Below are positions 1 to 9,176 of a stretch of 64,000 nt of DNA, piece after piece. The notes below the pieces were generated by a model. That model ran no database searches, was not told the DNA's origin, and saw only the letters and a program-made list of their open reading frames with translations. Position 1 is the first letter of the stretch, and every line of letters starts with the position of its first letter. The stretch covers positions 4,412,501-4,476,500 of the forward strand of contig NZ_CP033069.1 of NCBI RefSeq assembly GCF_003669015.1. The letters are read 5' to 3'. A program made the position numbers and the translations under genes. This stretch comes from Acidovorax sp. 1608163 (lineage in GTDB: Bacteria; Pseudomonadota; Gammaproteobacteria; Burkholderiales; Burkholderiaceae_C).

Positions 1-204
1 GCCAGCGGCCCGCCCTGAACCGCTGTGCGCCCACCACCTGTTGTGCAAAAGCGCAGCGGAACAGCAAAAAAGCACCGCCAGCCTGAATGCGTTGCGGATT
101 CATGGAATACTGGTTGCGAGCCTGCGAATGCGGTTTCAGGGGCCAGGCCCTTGAACTCTGCCCACCCGCTGTCATCTGACTTTTGTATCGACTGGGGGAA
201 CACC

Positions 205-501
205 ATGCAAATGCTCTACGACTCTGAATCCTTTGTGGTGGTCCACATGCTGCCTGACGCCGTGGAGAAATCGACCCAGGCGCTCAACGACACCGCGCCC
301 CCCAAACCCCAACTGGCCCGCCACGGCTTTGAAATCGTGGACAAGCGCTCGGGCAAAGAGGTGTACCTGGATGGCTCCTGGGCCGAAATGTTCCAGGAGC
401 AAATCCTGGCCTGGCAGCGCGACACCCCTACGCAGGAAGAAGTGGAAGACGCGCTGGACCGCTACGCCGGGCTGGCGCAGAACCCGGTGATCGTGCACTG
501 A
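205..501 (+). CDS. DUF3567 family protein
   Basis: A 98-residue protein, recognised from its opening (MQMLYDSESFVVV) and the later KEVYLDGSWAEMFQEQI block as the betaproteobacterial DUF3567 family; no biochemical function is known to me. I chose the ATG at 205 because GGGGGAA lies just upstream at good spacing. The open frame continues further 5', but that extension is Arg/Pro-rich and looks non-coding. The protein is acidic, lacks a signal peptide or membrane segment, and is probably cytoplasmic. The 204 bases before it show no gene I recognise. Family assignment is fairly sure, function unknown. Confidence 0.8.
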   Translation: MQMLYDSESFVVVHMLPDAVEKSTQALNDTAPPKPQLARHGFEIVDKRSGKEVYLDGSWAEMFQEQILAWQRDTPTQEEVEDALDRYAGLAQNPVIVH

Positions 502-537
502 GCAGCGCAGCGCCCGGCCTGGGCGGCTCGCCTGCCT

Positions 538-1620
538 TCAGTCCGCTGCGCCTGCTGACGCCTCTGGCGGGTAAATCCGCCGGTACAGCGGCGCCACCAG
601 CATCAACACCGCCATCAACCGGCACACCTGAAAAGCCGTGACCACTGGCACGCCGAGTTGCAGCACCTTGGCGGTGATCGACATTTCGGCAATGCCGCCG
701 GGCGAGGTGCCCAGCACCAGCGTGGCCCAGGGCAGGCCCGTGCCCCAGGCCAGCAGGGCGGCAAAAGCGGCGCACACGGCCATCAACCCCAGCGTACCGA
801 CCGCCACCGTGGCCAGCCAGCGCGGGGCGGCGCGCAAGAAATCGGCCCGAAACCGCACGCCCAAACTCACCCCAATTACCAGCTGCGCCGCATTGACCAG
901 GCCTTGCGGCACAGCTGACAAGGTGATGCTGGCCATGGTGAGCCCCATGGAGACCAGCATGGCGCCCATGAACCAGGGGTTGGCGCGGCCCAGCCGGTCC
1001 ATCAGCAGCGCGCCAGCGCCGGTGAGGGCGCCCAGCAGCACCAGCCCCTGCCAGTCCACCACGCGCACCGGGGGCGCCAGCACGTCCAGGCCATGCAATC
1101 CACTCCACTGCAGGGCAAACGGAATGGTGAGGGTGACGATGAGCAGCCGCAGGCTGTGGCTGGCGGCCACCAGATCGGTGCGGGCGTTTTCGCGCTCGGC
1201 CAGCAGCGTCATCTCTGATGCAGCGCCGATGGCCCCGGCAAAGTAGCTGGTGGCGCGCAGCATGGGCGCGGGCACACCGTGCATGCGCGGTGCGTGCAAC
1301 CGGTACAGCCAGGCACCAAAGCCCCAGCCTAGCAGCAGCGCCCACCCAATGCCCAGGGCAATCGCCCACCACAGGCTGCCTACCAGGGCCGTGACCTCGG
1401 GCGTGAAATACAGGCCCAGCGTGGCGCCAATGGTCCACTGCCCGGCATTGCGCAGCGGCCCCCAGCTTTCGGTGGGTGCGCCGCCAATCGACAGCAACGA
1501 GGTGGCCACCAGCGGCCCCAGCATCCACGGCAGCGGGGTGTGCAGGGCCACGCAGGTGGCGGCTGCGGCCCAGGCCAGCAGCAGGGTCAACAGGGTGTGG
1601 AGAAAAAATCGAACAGACAT
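538..1620 (-). CDS. AbrB family membrane protein (putative transporter/regulator)
   Basis: A 360-residue polytopic membrane protein of the AbrB/ammonia monooxygenase-associated family: two repeats of about 150 residues, each with several hydrophobic helices. The glycine-rich PWMLGPLVA near residue 30 and the LGTSPGGIAEM motif near residue 300 are the family signatures; I see roughly ten membrane segments. Members are annotated as transporters or regulators without firm substrates. The start is MSVRFFLHTLL, which places a hydrophobic helix at the N-terminus; the longer upstream open frame is Arg/Pro-rich and rejected. It stands alone, convergent with the DUF3567 gene, with a palindromic repeat just upstream of it. 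Substrate cannot be inferred. Confidence 0.82.
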   Translation of the reverse strand: MSVRFFLHTLLTLLLAWAAAATCVALHTPLPWMLGPLVATSLLSIGGAPTESWGPLRNAGQWTIGATLGLYFTPEVTALVGSLWWAIALGIGWALLLGWGFGAWLYRLHAPRMHGVPAPMLRATSYFAGAIGAASEMTLLAERENARTDLVAASHSLRLLIVTLTIPFALQWSGLHGLDVLAPPVRVVDWQGLVLLGALTGAGALLMDRLGRANPWFMGAMLVSMGLTMASITLSAVPQGLVNAAQLVIGVSLGVRFRADFLRAAPRWLATVAVGTLGLMAVCAAFAALLAWGTGLPWATLVLGTSPGGIAEMSITAKVLQLGVPVVTAFQVCRLMAVLMLVAPLYRRIYPPEASAGAAD

Positions 1621-1772
1621 GGAACGCGACGGGGGCCAAAGAGCCCGTCGAGTATCGCGCCCACCCAGTCCGCCATGGGCCTGGAGGGAATGCCCACCCG
1701 CCAGGGCTGCCATCGCCATGCGGTACGGCCTGCGCTGCAATGCGCACACCCATTCACAATCAAATCCACCCC

Positions 1773-1795
1773 TAGCGCTTATCCAATAAGCGCTA
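1773..1795. repeat. Comamonadaceae-type palindromic repeat, copy 1
   Basis: Inverted repeat TAGCGCTTA - 5 nt - TAAGCGCTA, followed by GAAGCTAT and ATTCAATAGCAT, the tail also seen in the copies near 30.6 and 42.0 kb. It lies between the AbrB-family gene and the hemerythrin gene and runs up to the hemerythrin stop codon. It could act as a terminator hairpin for the hemerythrin transcript. Repeat identity is seen in the sequence; the function is inference. Confidence 0.75.
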
Positions 1796-1816
1796 GAAGC
1801 TATACATTCAATAGCA

Positions 1817-2362
1817 TCAACCCACGCGACGGCGGGCGGCCATCTCCAAGCCCATGGCATGCAGGTCGCCCTGGGCCAACAAGGCCTGGGCACAGGGGTA
1901 GGCGGTGCCCTCTTCGGCCTGGATGTGCTGCTGGTAGCGCTGGGCGAACTGGTCGAGCCGGGCCTCGTCCTCGGACCTAAAGCCTGCGGCCGCGCCCTCG
2001 GCCAGGGCCTGCAGCGCGCCCCGGGCAGCAGCCCAATCGGCGGCCATGCAGACGTGGTCGTGCTGCAGCTGCTGCACCACCGCCACCACCGACGGCGCGC
2101 CCTGCGCCAGCAGCAACGGGAACACATGCAGCTCCTCGTCCTGGTGGTGCAGGGGCGCAGCGATGTCAAAGTAACGCAGCACATCGCGCGCGGCCTGGCG
2201 GGCGGCCTCGTCAGCGGCTTGCTCGCGCACATACGCGCGCAGCCGCTGCAACAGGGTCAGCGTGCGCTCCACGCGCTCGTGGCAAGCCTCCAGCATCGCA
2301 AAGGGTTGTTCAAACCCCACGGCGGGGGTGTTGAAACCGGGCAGGCCTGCAGACGTTGCCAT
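1817..2362 (-). CDS. Hemerythrin HHE domain protein
   Basis: A 181-residue helical protein with the spaced His/Glu pattern of bacterial hemerythrins: CHERVERTL near residue 30, LHHQDEELHVFP near 75, QHDHVCMAAD near 105 and QQHIQAEEGTAYP near 145. These provide the ligands of a non-haem di-iron centre that binds O2 or NO; many HHE proteins act in oxygen sensing, iron handling or NO defence. The start MATSAGLPGF avoids overlap with the upstream gene (stop to start about 8 nt). It is transcribed with the hypothetical and nitroreductase genes, next to nnrS and the nar cluster, so a role in NO/O2 stress during denitrification is plausible but inferred. Confidence 0.85.
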   Translation of the reverse strand: MATSAGLPGFNTPAVGFEQPFAMLEACHERVERTLTLLQRLRAYVREQAADEAARQAARDVLRYFDIAAPLHHQDEELHVFPLLLAQGAPSVVAVVQQLQHDHVCMAADWAAARGALQALAEGAAAGFRSEDEARLDQFAQRYQQHIQAEEGTAYPCAQALLAQGDLHAMGLEMAARRRVG

Positions 2363-2370
2363 GCCAGCCC

Positions 2371-2784
2371 CTAGCCTAAGCGCACAGGCTGGCCCTGGCG
2401 GTCGAAGGGGATGAACCCCTCCATGGCGCCGCGCTTGATGGCATCGACCATGCGCTGCAGGGGGGCCTCGGCATCGGCACTGGTGGGCGCCTGGTTCAGC
2501 GTGCCGGACATGGCGGCCGCAAACACCATGACCCAATCGTGCCCGGGGGCCGTGAACTGCTGGGCCTCGGCGACCAAGGCGGCGAACGAGGGCAGCTCCT
2601 GCGGGGTCTTGTCCACGCACATCCGCGGCACCAGGGCCCCGCCCTGCCCTTGTTCAAAGCGGGCGCGCTGGGCTTCGGTGGCGTCGTCTGGCAGCTCCAC
2701 ACCGGCAAACACAAACAGCAGGCGCTGGGGCTCGGGCTGCTGGCGCGCAGCCACCAGCAAGTCGTCAAAGGAGGCAATATTCAT
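2371..2784 (-). CDS. Conserved hypothetical protein (stress-cluster)
   Basis: A 137-residue soluble protein with no signal peptide or membrane helix; I do not recognise a characterised domain. It opens MNIASFDDLLVAARQQPEPQ and contains a central PRMCVDKTPQELPSF stretch with its only cysteine. It ends FIPFDRQGQPVRLG. I recall relatives in Comamonadaceae that carry a misleading ribonucleotide-reductase label, but nothing here resembles a reductase. Its closest neighbours are hemerythrin (8 nt downstream) and nitroreductase (29 nt upstream) in the same orientation, suggesting one transcript. The upstream GACCCCC context offers no strong ribosome-binding site, but the start is the only ATG that gives the full conserved-looking N-terminus. 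Confidence 0.65.
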   Translation of the reverse strand: MNIASFDDLLVAARQQPEPQRLLFVFAGVELPDDATEAQRARFEQGQGGALVPRMCVDKTPQELPSFAALVAEAQQFTAPGHDWVMVFAAAMSGTLNQAPTSADAEAPLQRMVDAIKRGAMEGFIPFDRQGQPVRLG

Positions 2785-2813
2785 GGGGGTCTCTTCAAAA
2801 TCCGTCGGTCACA

Positions 2814-3578
2814 TCAAAACCCGGGCAGGATACCTCGGTGCTCATCGAGCGTGCTCACATAGCTGCTGGCTGCGGGCCGCACGCGGGCGGCCTTGCGCGA
2901 GACCACGGTGCCGATGCTCACAAAGCACAGGGCCTGCTCATCGCACCCCAAGCGGAACAGCGCGCGCAGGCTGGCCGCCTTGAGCGCCTTGCCGCTGGTG
3001 AGCGCCGAGCCAAAGCCCTGCGCCGTGGCCATGAGCAGCATGTTCTGGATGGCGCAGCCTGCCGACACCAGGCGCTCGGCCAGGTCGATGTCGGCGTCGC
3101 CACGCGCAGCGTCCACCACCGCCAGCAGCAGCACGGGCGAGCGGTAGGCCTTTTCGCGGGCCTGTTCGATTTGTTCGGGCGTGGCCTCTGCGTCGCGCTC
3201 CTGCAATGCCAAAGCAAACACGTCGGCCAGCAGGGTTCGGGCCGTGTCGGGCACCAGCACAAAGCGCCAGGGCTGCAGTTGCCCATGGTCAGGCGCGTGG
3301 GCTGCGGCCTCCAGGATGGCGGCCAGCTCGGCCACGTTGGGGCCAGGCGCGCCCAGGCGCTTGGGCAAGATGGTTTGCCGCGACTGGATCAGCGCAGCCG
3401 CCATCGCAGCCGTGTCGTCCGGGCCGGCAGCGGCCGCTGGCGCGGCGCAGCCTCGCCCACTGCGGTCTGCAGGGGCGGCAGATGCGGATGCAACGGCACC
3501 GCCGCGTGCACTACCGTGTGCGCGCCCAGACGGCGTGTGGGGCGGCATCGGCTTCAGGGGCCAAGGGATGACAGACAT
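2814..3578 (-). CDS. Nitroreductase family FMN oxidoreductase
   Basis: A 254-residue protein whose residues about 60-250 are a nitroreductase fold of the short YdjA type: SRQTILPKRLGAPGPN (FMN phosphate contact region), HAPDHGQLQPWRFVLV, then GCAIQNMLLMATAQGFGSALTSG. These enzymes use NAD(P)H and FMN to reduce nitro groups or quinones. The first 60 residues are Pro/Ala-rich and not part of the fold. I kept the ATG at 3578 because GGAGGATC precedes it at normal spacing; an internal Met at about residue 59 would give a bare domain. It lies 24 nt downstream of the nnrS stop in the same direction. Substrate is unknown. Confidence 0.8.
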   Translation of the reverse strand: MSVIPWPLKPMPPHTPSGRAHGSARGGAVASASAAPADRSGRGCAAPAAAAGPDDTAAMAAALIQSRQTILPKRLGAPGPNVAELAAILEAAAHAPDHGQLQPWRFVLVPDTARTLLADVFALALQERDAEATPEQIEQAREKAYRSPVLLLAVVDAARGDADIDLAERLVSAGCAIQNMLLMATAQGFGSALTSGKALKAASLRALFRLGCDEQALCFVSIGTVVSRKAARVRPAASSYVSTLDEHRGILPGF

Positions 3579-3601
3579 GCAAGATCCTCCGCTACATCAT
3601 T

Positions 3602-4947
3602 TCAGCCAGGGCGGCCATCGGGACGCAGGCGCCCATACCAGCGCGCCAGCCGCACACCCCAGGCCCCCATGGTGGCCGCCCAGGTGCAGGCACTGGCCAA
3701 CAACACCCAGGGCAACCACACGCCAGGCAGGCCGGGCACCGTGGCCCCTATGCGCAGCAGCGTGGCCGCCTGCAACAACCAAAACAGCGACCACGCAATG
3801 CGATCAGCCACCAGCGCGCGGCCACTGTGGCCGCAAGACACCCGTGTGACCATGGCCAGCATGAGCGATGCCAAGCACCCCATGGACAGCGCATGCAACG
3901 CCCCCAGACCCAAACCACCCAGCCCCCAGCCACCGCCAGCCACTGCGCCGCGCCGCCCAGGACAAACGCCACGCCCAGCCACAAAAAGCCAATGTGCAGC
4001 ATGGCCAGCAACTTGTTCTTGAGGCTTTGCACCAGCCCCCACACCCAGGCCAGCCAGACCAGCACGCAGCCCACAGCCACCTGCAAGCCACCGTGCACCC
4101 AGGCCCACGCCGGGCCCGCAGCGCTGGCGGACACCCCGGCAAACTCCAGCCAGGCCGCCAGCACCTGCATGGCCGCTGCCGCCAGCATGAGCCACAGCAC
4201 CCAGAAGGGGCGCCACGCCTGCACCATGGGCATGGCGCTGGAGGTGAAAAACGGAATCATGCGGTGCGCCACCGAGACGTAGACCACCACCACAAAGCCC
4301 CACAGCGCGGTGAACACGCAGACACGGGCCAGCGCATGCGAATCCCACACCATCGCGAGTGCCACCCCAGCCGCACTCAGGCTGCCCACCACACAGGCCG
4401 TGGCAATGGCGCGGGCGTGCAGTTGGTCTTCAGCCTGGCTCAGGCGCACACGGCCCCAGAACTGTGCCGTCATCCAGCCCAGCCCCACACAGGCCAGCAC
4501 CAGCCCCGCCAAGGCCAACGGCGCCCCCAGGTGTGCCCCCGCCAGCCACAGCAGCCACCCACCCGCCTGCAAAAACAACACGGGGCGCAAAGCAGACACG
4601 GGCAAGGGGTCTACCCCCAGCCACTTGGGGCCTGCCGTGAAGAGAAAGCCCGCAAAGTACAACGGAATGAAGCCCAGCACCATCACCGTGGAATGCACCA
4701 GCGTGGGCGACAAGGCCAGGGCCTGCGCGTACCCCAGCCCCCACCAGCCGGTGGCGCGGTCGACCTGCACCGCCAGCCACCAAACCGCCGAAGCCACCAG
4801 CACCACCATCGCCAAAAAGAAGCTGAGCCGGTGCGGCGCCAGCATGAGGTACTGCCAGCGCCAGCGCTTGTCGAGCTGGGCCAGCACCTCAGGCGATGGC
4901 TTGCCCGAGGCCACCTTCAGCGCAATGGTGGGGCGGGGCGTGTTCAT
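3602..4947 (-). pseudogene. nnrS: NnrS family protein, frameshifted
   Basis: A polytopic haem-copper protein of the NnrS family, made in nitrosative stress and denitrification. The N-terminal part (LAPHRLSFFLAMVVL, then HSTVMVLGFIPLYFAGFLFT) reads in one frame. The C-terminal NnrS signature LGALHALSMG... MVTRVSCGHSGRALVA reads in another. The switch occurs around 3918-3935 in a G-rich stretch (GGGGGCTGGGTGG on the coding strand); one added G restores a single product of about 448 residues with 11-12 helices. The start codon overlaps the nrdJ stop (ATGA) and GGGGAG precedes it, so translation is coupled to nrdJ. Either a true lesion or a homopolymer undercall; I favour the latter. Confidence 0.85.
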
Positions 4948-7391
4948 CCACAGCTCCCCAGGTGACCGCACTGCGTGCAGTAGTCGCAGCCGTCCTTGCG
5001 GATCACCGCGTGGGCACCGCACTCGCTGCATTTTTTGCCTGCCATAGCGGGGGGCATGCCCAGAGGGGCTTCGGGCTCGTCCAGCGGCAGCGATTGCTGC
5101 TGCGGCTCGGCCACGCGGCGCGCCAGGATGTTTTGCACCGCAAAGGCAATGGCAGCCACTTCCGAGTCATGCCACATGGGCACCATGGCGCCGTCCGCAC
5201 GCTGATGGGTGCCCAGGCGCACAGGGCCCCGGTCCCACGCGACCTTGCGCATGTCGGACAAAGCCCGCTCCAGAAAACCACCGCGCGCAGCCAGCGAGAG
5301 CAGCCGCATGCTGGAGGTGATCCACTGCTGCGACTCACCGCTTTGGCCCACAGGCATGAAGAACTCGATGGCGCGGTCCACCGTGCGGTTGCCGATACCC
5401 GTGGGCACGGGCAAGAAGGACACGATGATGTACAGCGTTTTGTGGCCCTCTTGCGTCCAGTACTCCACCTTTTCGGCCACGGCCGAGAGCCCCCCCTTGG
5501 GGCGGCTCTCAATCACAGTGCGCATGGGGTCGACCGGCGGGGCGGACACCGCTGCTGGCGCGGGTGCTGCGACGGGTGCTGGCGCAGGGGTCGTCACCTC
5601 GAGCACCGAGCCCAAGATGGCGTTGGGCCGGTAGGTGGCCAGGCCCTTGAGCCGCGCGCGCCAGGCCTGCAGGTACAGGTCCTTGAAGTCCTCGTAAGGG
5701 TAGTCCGCCGGGATGTTCACAGTCTTGGAAATGGCAGTGTCCACAAAGGGCTGCACTGCCTCCATCATGGCAATGTGGTCCTGCGCAGACATGGCCAGGG
5801 CCGACACGAAGTAGTCGGGGAGCGCGTTCACATCTCCACCACCGTCGCGGTACAGGCGCCAGGCGTGGTCTTCCACCGCGTATTCGCTGGTGCTGCCATC
5901 GGCCTCGCGCTTCTTGCGCTTGTACATCCACGAGAACGGTGGCTCGATGCCGTTCGAGGCATTGTCGGCAAACGCCAGGCTCACCGTGCCCGTGGGCGCA
6001 ATGGACAACAGGTGGCTGTTGCGGATGCCGTGCTTGCGAATGCTCTTTTGCAAGGCCGCAGGCAAGCGGCTGGCAAAGGTGCCCGAGGCCAAGTAGCCCT
6101 CGGCATTGAATTGGGGAAAGGCGCCCTTCTCTTGCGCCAGTGCCACCGAGGCCTCGTACGCAGCATCCCGCATGCGCTCGGCAATGCGGGCCGCCAGGGC
6201 GCGCCCCTCGGGCGCGTCGTAGCGCTGGCACAGCATGGCAAGGGTGTTGCCCATGCCGGTAAAGCCCACGCCAATGCGGCGCTTGGCCATGGCCTCATCG
6301 CGCTGCTGCGGCAAGGGCCAAAACGTCACATCCAACACGTTGTCGAGCGCCCGCACCTGCAGCGCCACGGCCTGCTCAAACGACTCAAAATCAAACGCCG
6401 CCACACCGCCACGCCCAAACGGGTGGCGCACAAAGCGCGTGAGGATGATGGGCCCGAGGTCGCAGCAACCGTAGGAGGGCAATGGTTGCTCGCCGCAAGG
6501 ATTCGTCGCAGCGATCTCTTCGCAGTAATGCAGGTTGTTGTCTTCGTTGATGCGACCCAAAAACAGGATGCCCGGCTCGGCAAAGTCGTAGGCCGATTTC
6601 ATGATCGTGTCCCACAGCTCGCGGGCTGGCACGGTGGCGTAGACCCACTGGCCATCGGCGCGCTGGTGCGCACCCTGAGCTTGCAGGGCTGCGCCGGGGC
6701 GGGCCCGGTGCACCAGTTCCCAGGGGGCGTTGGCCTGCACGGCCTCGATGAACGCGTCCGACACGCCCACCGACACGTTGAAGTTATTCCAGCGGCCCGG
6801 CGTGCGCTTGGCCGTGATGAACTCCTTCACATCGGGGTGGTCGATGCGCAGCACACCCATCTGTGCACCGCGCCGCGAGCCTGCGCTCTCGACCGTTGAG
6901 CACGACTGGTCGAACACATTGATGTAGCTGCAGGGGCCAGACGCCATGGAGTGCGTGCCCTTGACTTCCGCGCCCCGTGGGCGGATGCGAGAGAAGTCAT
7001 AACCCACGCCACCACCACGGCGCATGGTTTCTGCGGCTTCGCGCAGGGCTTCGTAAATGCCGGGGTAGCCTTCATCGTCCACACCCTGGATGCAGTCGCC
7101 CACGGGCTGCACAAAGCAGTTGATGAGCGTGGCCTGGATGTCGGTGCCCGCCGCACTCATGATGCGGCCCGCGCCGATGGCGCCCGCATGCAGATTGGCG
7201 AGGAACAGGGCCTCGTACTTTTCGCGCAGCTCGGGGGCCTCGACCGAGGCCAGCGCACGCGCCACACGGCGGTACAGGTCTTCCACACCGGTCTCGCCGG
7301 GCTTGAGGTATTTCTCGCGCAACACATCCAGGCTGATGGGTTGCAACGCAGACAGGGGGGAGGGAATGGAGGGGGGTGTTTCGCGCTTCAT
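4944..7391 (-). CDS. nrdJ: Adenosylcobalamin-dependent (class II) ribonucleoside-diphosphate reductase
   Basis: An 815-residue class II ribonucleotide reductase that makes deoxyribonucleotides using a B12-generated radical, hence without oxygen. Visible features: INCFVQP near residue 90 (first redox cysteine), RRGGGVGYDFSRIRPRG, the active-site NPCGEQPLPSYGCCDLG near 297 (Asn, radical Cys, Glu), SIAPTGTVSLAFADNASNGIEP, and a C-terminal zinc-ribbon-like tail with CSEC, CDYC and CGHLGSCG that carries the re-reducing cysteines. The start at 7391 has only a weak ribosome-binding site. It overlaps nnrS by 4 nt and lies between nnrS and the nar block, consistent with anaerobic dNTP supply during nitrate respiration. 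Full length for the family. Confidence 0.93.
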   Translation of the reverse strand: MKRETPPSIPSPLSALQPISLDVLREKYLKPGETGVEDLYRRVARALASVEAPELREKYEALFLANLHAGAIGAGRIMSAAGTDIQATLINCFVQPVGDCIQGVDDEGYPGIYEALREAAETMRRGGGVGYDFSRIRPRGAEVKGTHSMASGPCSYINVFDQSCSTVESAGSRRGAQMGVLRIDHPDVKEFITAKRTPGRWNNFNVSVGVSDAFIEAVQANAPWELVHRARPGAALQAQGAHQRADGQWVYATVPARELWDTIMKSAYDFAEPGILFLGRINEDNNLHYCEEIAATNPCGEQPLPSYGCCDLGPIILTRFVRHPFGRGGVAAFDFESFEQAVALQVRALDNVLDVTFWPLPQQRDEAMAKRRIGVGFTGMGNTLAMLCQRYDAPEGRALAARIAERMRDAAYEASVALAQEKGAFPQFNAEGYLASGTFASRLPAALQKSIRKHGIRNSHLLSIAPTGTVSLAFADNASNGIEPPFSWMYKRKKREADGSTSEYAVEDHAWRLYRDGGGDVNALPDYFVSALAMSAQDHIAMMEAVQPFVDTAISKTVNIPADYPYEDFKDLYLQAWRARLKGLATYRPNAILGSVLEVTTPAPAPVAAPAPAAVSAPPVDPMRTVIESRPKGGLSAVAEKVEYWTQEGHKTLYIIVSFLPVPTGIGNRTVDRAIEFFMPVGQSGESQQWITSSMRLLSLAARGGFLERALSDMRKVAWDRGPVRLGTHQRADGAMVPMWHDSEVAAIAFAVQNILARRVAEPQQQSLPLDEPEAPLGMPPAMAGKKCSECGAHAVIRKDGCDYCTQCGHLGSCG

Positions 7392-7496
7392 GGCTCGGAA
7401 TGATTCAGGGTTACCTTCCCGGTGGTCTTGCGCTCCGTCAAGAAGGCATCAAAGCAGAGACCTGCCTTTCTGCGCAACCTGCGAAGACGGCAATCC

Positions 7497-8171
7497 CTAG
7501 TCCAGCAGCACCTGACCATCGTGCTCCACGTAGGGGTGATAGGGCCCAGTGCCGCTGTTGTCAGCCCGTGATGCCGGCACGAAACCACCCGTCTGCACAT
7601 CAAAGACGTGGACTTCACCGTCTTCGATCACGTAGTGCCAGCCGTGCAGGCTGATCTGGCCACTCTGCACACGGCTGCGCACCATGGGGTACTCCATCAG
7701 GCGTTCGAGCTGAAGCACCACGGCACGCTGCTCCGTGCGGCGCAGCGCCTCGGGGCCCGGCTGCACGGGCAGCAAGGCCTCGCGCCCCAGGTCCAGCCAA
7801 CGGTTGAGGTTGGGGGCCTCGGGCGAGACCTCACCATACATGGCCTTGATAGCCCCACAGTGACTGTGGCCGCACACGATGATGCGGCGCACCTGCAGAT
7901 TGAGCACCGCAAACTCGATGGCGGCCGTGGTGCCATGGTGGCCGTGGGAGCCGTCATACGGAGGAATGAAGGCCCCCACATTGCGCACCAGAAACAGCTC
8001 GCCCGGCCCCGCACCGGTCAACAGGTAGGGCACCAGGCGCGAGTCAGAACAGCCGACAAACAAAGTGGTGGGGTGCTGCCCCTCATCCACCAGGGTCTGG
8101 AACTGCTCGCGGTACTGGGGAAATGCGTCGTTGTGAAAACGGCGCAGGCGGTCCAGCAGTTCGTCAGGCAT
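7497..8171 (-). CDS. Beta-class carbonic anhydrase
   Basis: A 224-residue beta-carbonic anhydrase that interconverts CO2 and bicarbonate in the cytoplasm. The zinc ligands are visible: Cys41 and Asp43 in VGCSDSR, and His102 and Cys105 in CGHSHCGA. RNVGAFIPPYD and the EFAVLNLQV helix are family-typical. I used the ATG before PDELLDRLRRFHNDAFPQY because the longer open frame upstream is low-complexity and runs into the isomerase gene; the ribosome-binding site is poor. It is co-directional with the isomerase and nar genes, 29 nt downstream of the former, and could be the last gene of that transcript. Confidence 0.9.
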   Translation of the reverse strand: MPDELLDRLRRFHNDAFPQYREQFQTLVDEGQHPTTLFVGCSDSRLVPYLLTGAGPGELFLVRNVGAFIPPYDGSHGHHGTTAAIEFAVLNLQVRRIIVCGHSHCGAIKAMYGEVSPEAPNLNRWLDLGREALLPVQPGPEALRRTEQRAVVLQLERLMEYPMVRSRVQSGQISLHGWHYVIEDGEVHVFDVQTGGFVPASRADNSGTGPYHPYVEHDGQVLLD

Positions 8172-8200
8172 AAGGTGGCAATCGAAAAAATGCAGTGCCG

Positions 8201-9151
8201 CTATTGCACCAGCGGCGATTCGGCAGCGTCGAGCGCCACCCCTTCGACCGCAGCAGCGCCTGCCAGCAGTTGCAGGTATTGGCGTAGCGCGTTCACCCAG
8301 GCCTGTTGGCGCAGGGTGAGCGCGATGGCCTGGCGTACTTCCTCGAACGAGGGCTGCTGCCCAGGGTCGCGGGCCACCACCTCCACCACATGCAGGCCAA
8401 AGCGGCTGTGCACCAGGCGCGCCAGCACACCGATCTCGGCGCCGCCAAACACCTCGCGGGCAAATTCGGGAGCGCAATCGGCGCGGGTGAGCCAGCCCAG
8501 GTCGCCGCCCTGCTGGCCGCTGGGGCAGTTGGACCACTGGGCAGCTGCCTTGGCAAACTGGGCACCGCCATCGTCCGCGCAGCGCAGCTCGATCAGCAAG
8601 GCCTCGGCCCGCAGGCGCAGCTGCTTCACATCCACGCCCGGCGTCACGGCAAAGAGCACATGGCGCAGCTGCGCACGCTCCCCCTGGGCGTGTGCCGCAG
8701 GGTGGGCGTCGTGGTAGCGGCGGCAGGCTTCTTCTGAAGGATCAGGGAGGTCCAGCTCGCGCTCCAGCAACTGCTCAATGGCATTGGAGGCCTGGACGCT
8801 GATGGCCCCCTCAACACCCGGCACATCGCTCGCGGGCAGCAGGCCCGCCTGCTGCGCAGCCTGGCGCAGCAGCTCGGTACATGCACGCTGGCGCAGGGCC
8901 TCTTCGTCCAGCAACTCGTGCGGGGCGTTGAGGGCCACGCCATTGACGCGTGCAACTTCGGCCACCACGGAGCCCATGCCCCCCGTGGCGCCAGCTTGTG
9001 GTGCCTGGGTGGCTTGCTGGGGCGCATCGGCCATCGTTGCCACCAGGGCCTCGTAGGCCGCTGTCTGCGTAGGGGTCAGTGTGCTGGCCGTGGCCGCAGC
9101 GCTGTTCTCGGAGGAGCTGCAGCCGCAGCTCCCGGTTCCACATCCGCTCAT
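8201..9151 (-). CDS. PpiC/parvulin-type peptidyl-prolyl isomerase of the nar operon
   Basis: A 316-residue protein with a C-terminal parvulin domain (about residues 160-260). It has the family blocks LRHVLFAV, FAKAAAQWSNCPSGQQGGDLGWLTR, PEFAREVF and SRFGLHVVEV. The N-terminal 90 residues resemble the helical chaperone part of NifM/SurA-like isomerases. The first 14 residues are unusual: SGCGTGSCGCSSS, four cysteines with no signal peptide. It follows narI after 25 nt, as in other betaproteobacterial nar operons, which suggests a role in folding or maturing nitrate reductase; that role is inference. An iron-sulfur or metal-binding use of the Cys cluster is possible but unproven. Confidence 0.85.
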   Translation of the reverse strand: MSGCGTGSCGCSSSENSAAATASTLTPTQTAAYEALVATMADAPQQATQAPQAGATGGMGSVVAEVARVNGVALNAPHELLDEEALRQRACTELLRQAAQQAGLLPASDVPGVEGAISVQASNAIEQLLERELDLPDPSEEACRRYHDAHPAAHAQGERAQLRHVLFAVTPGVDVKQLRLRAEALLIELRCADDGGAQFAKAAAQWSNCPSGQQGGDLGWLTRADCAPEFAREVFGGAEIGVLARLVHSRFGLHVVEVVARDPGQQPSFEEVRQAIALTLRQQAWVNALRQYLQLLAGAAAVEGVALDAAESPLVQ

Positions 9152-9176
9152 GGTGTGCTCCTTAGATGGGTGGGCT

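Noticed and set aside
428..1753. Long open frame opposite the DUF3567 and AbrB region
   Set aside because: Arg/Ala/Gly-rich translation in another frame of a GC-rich gene; the AbrB-family frame has clear membrane helices and motifs.
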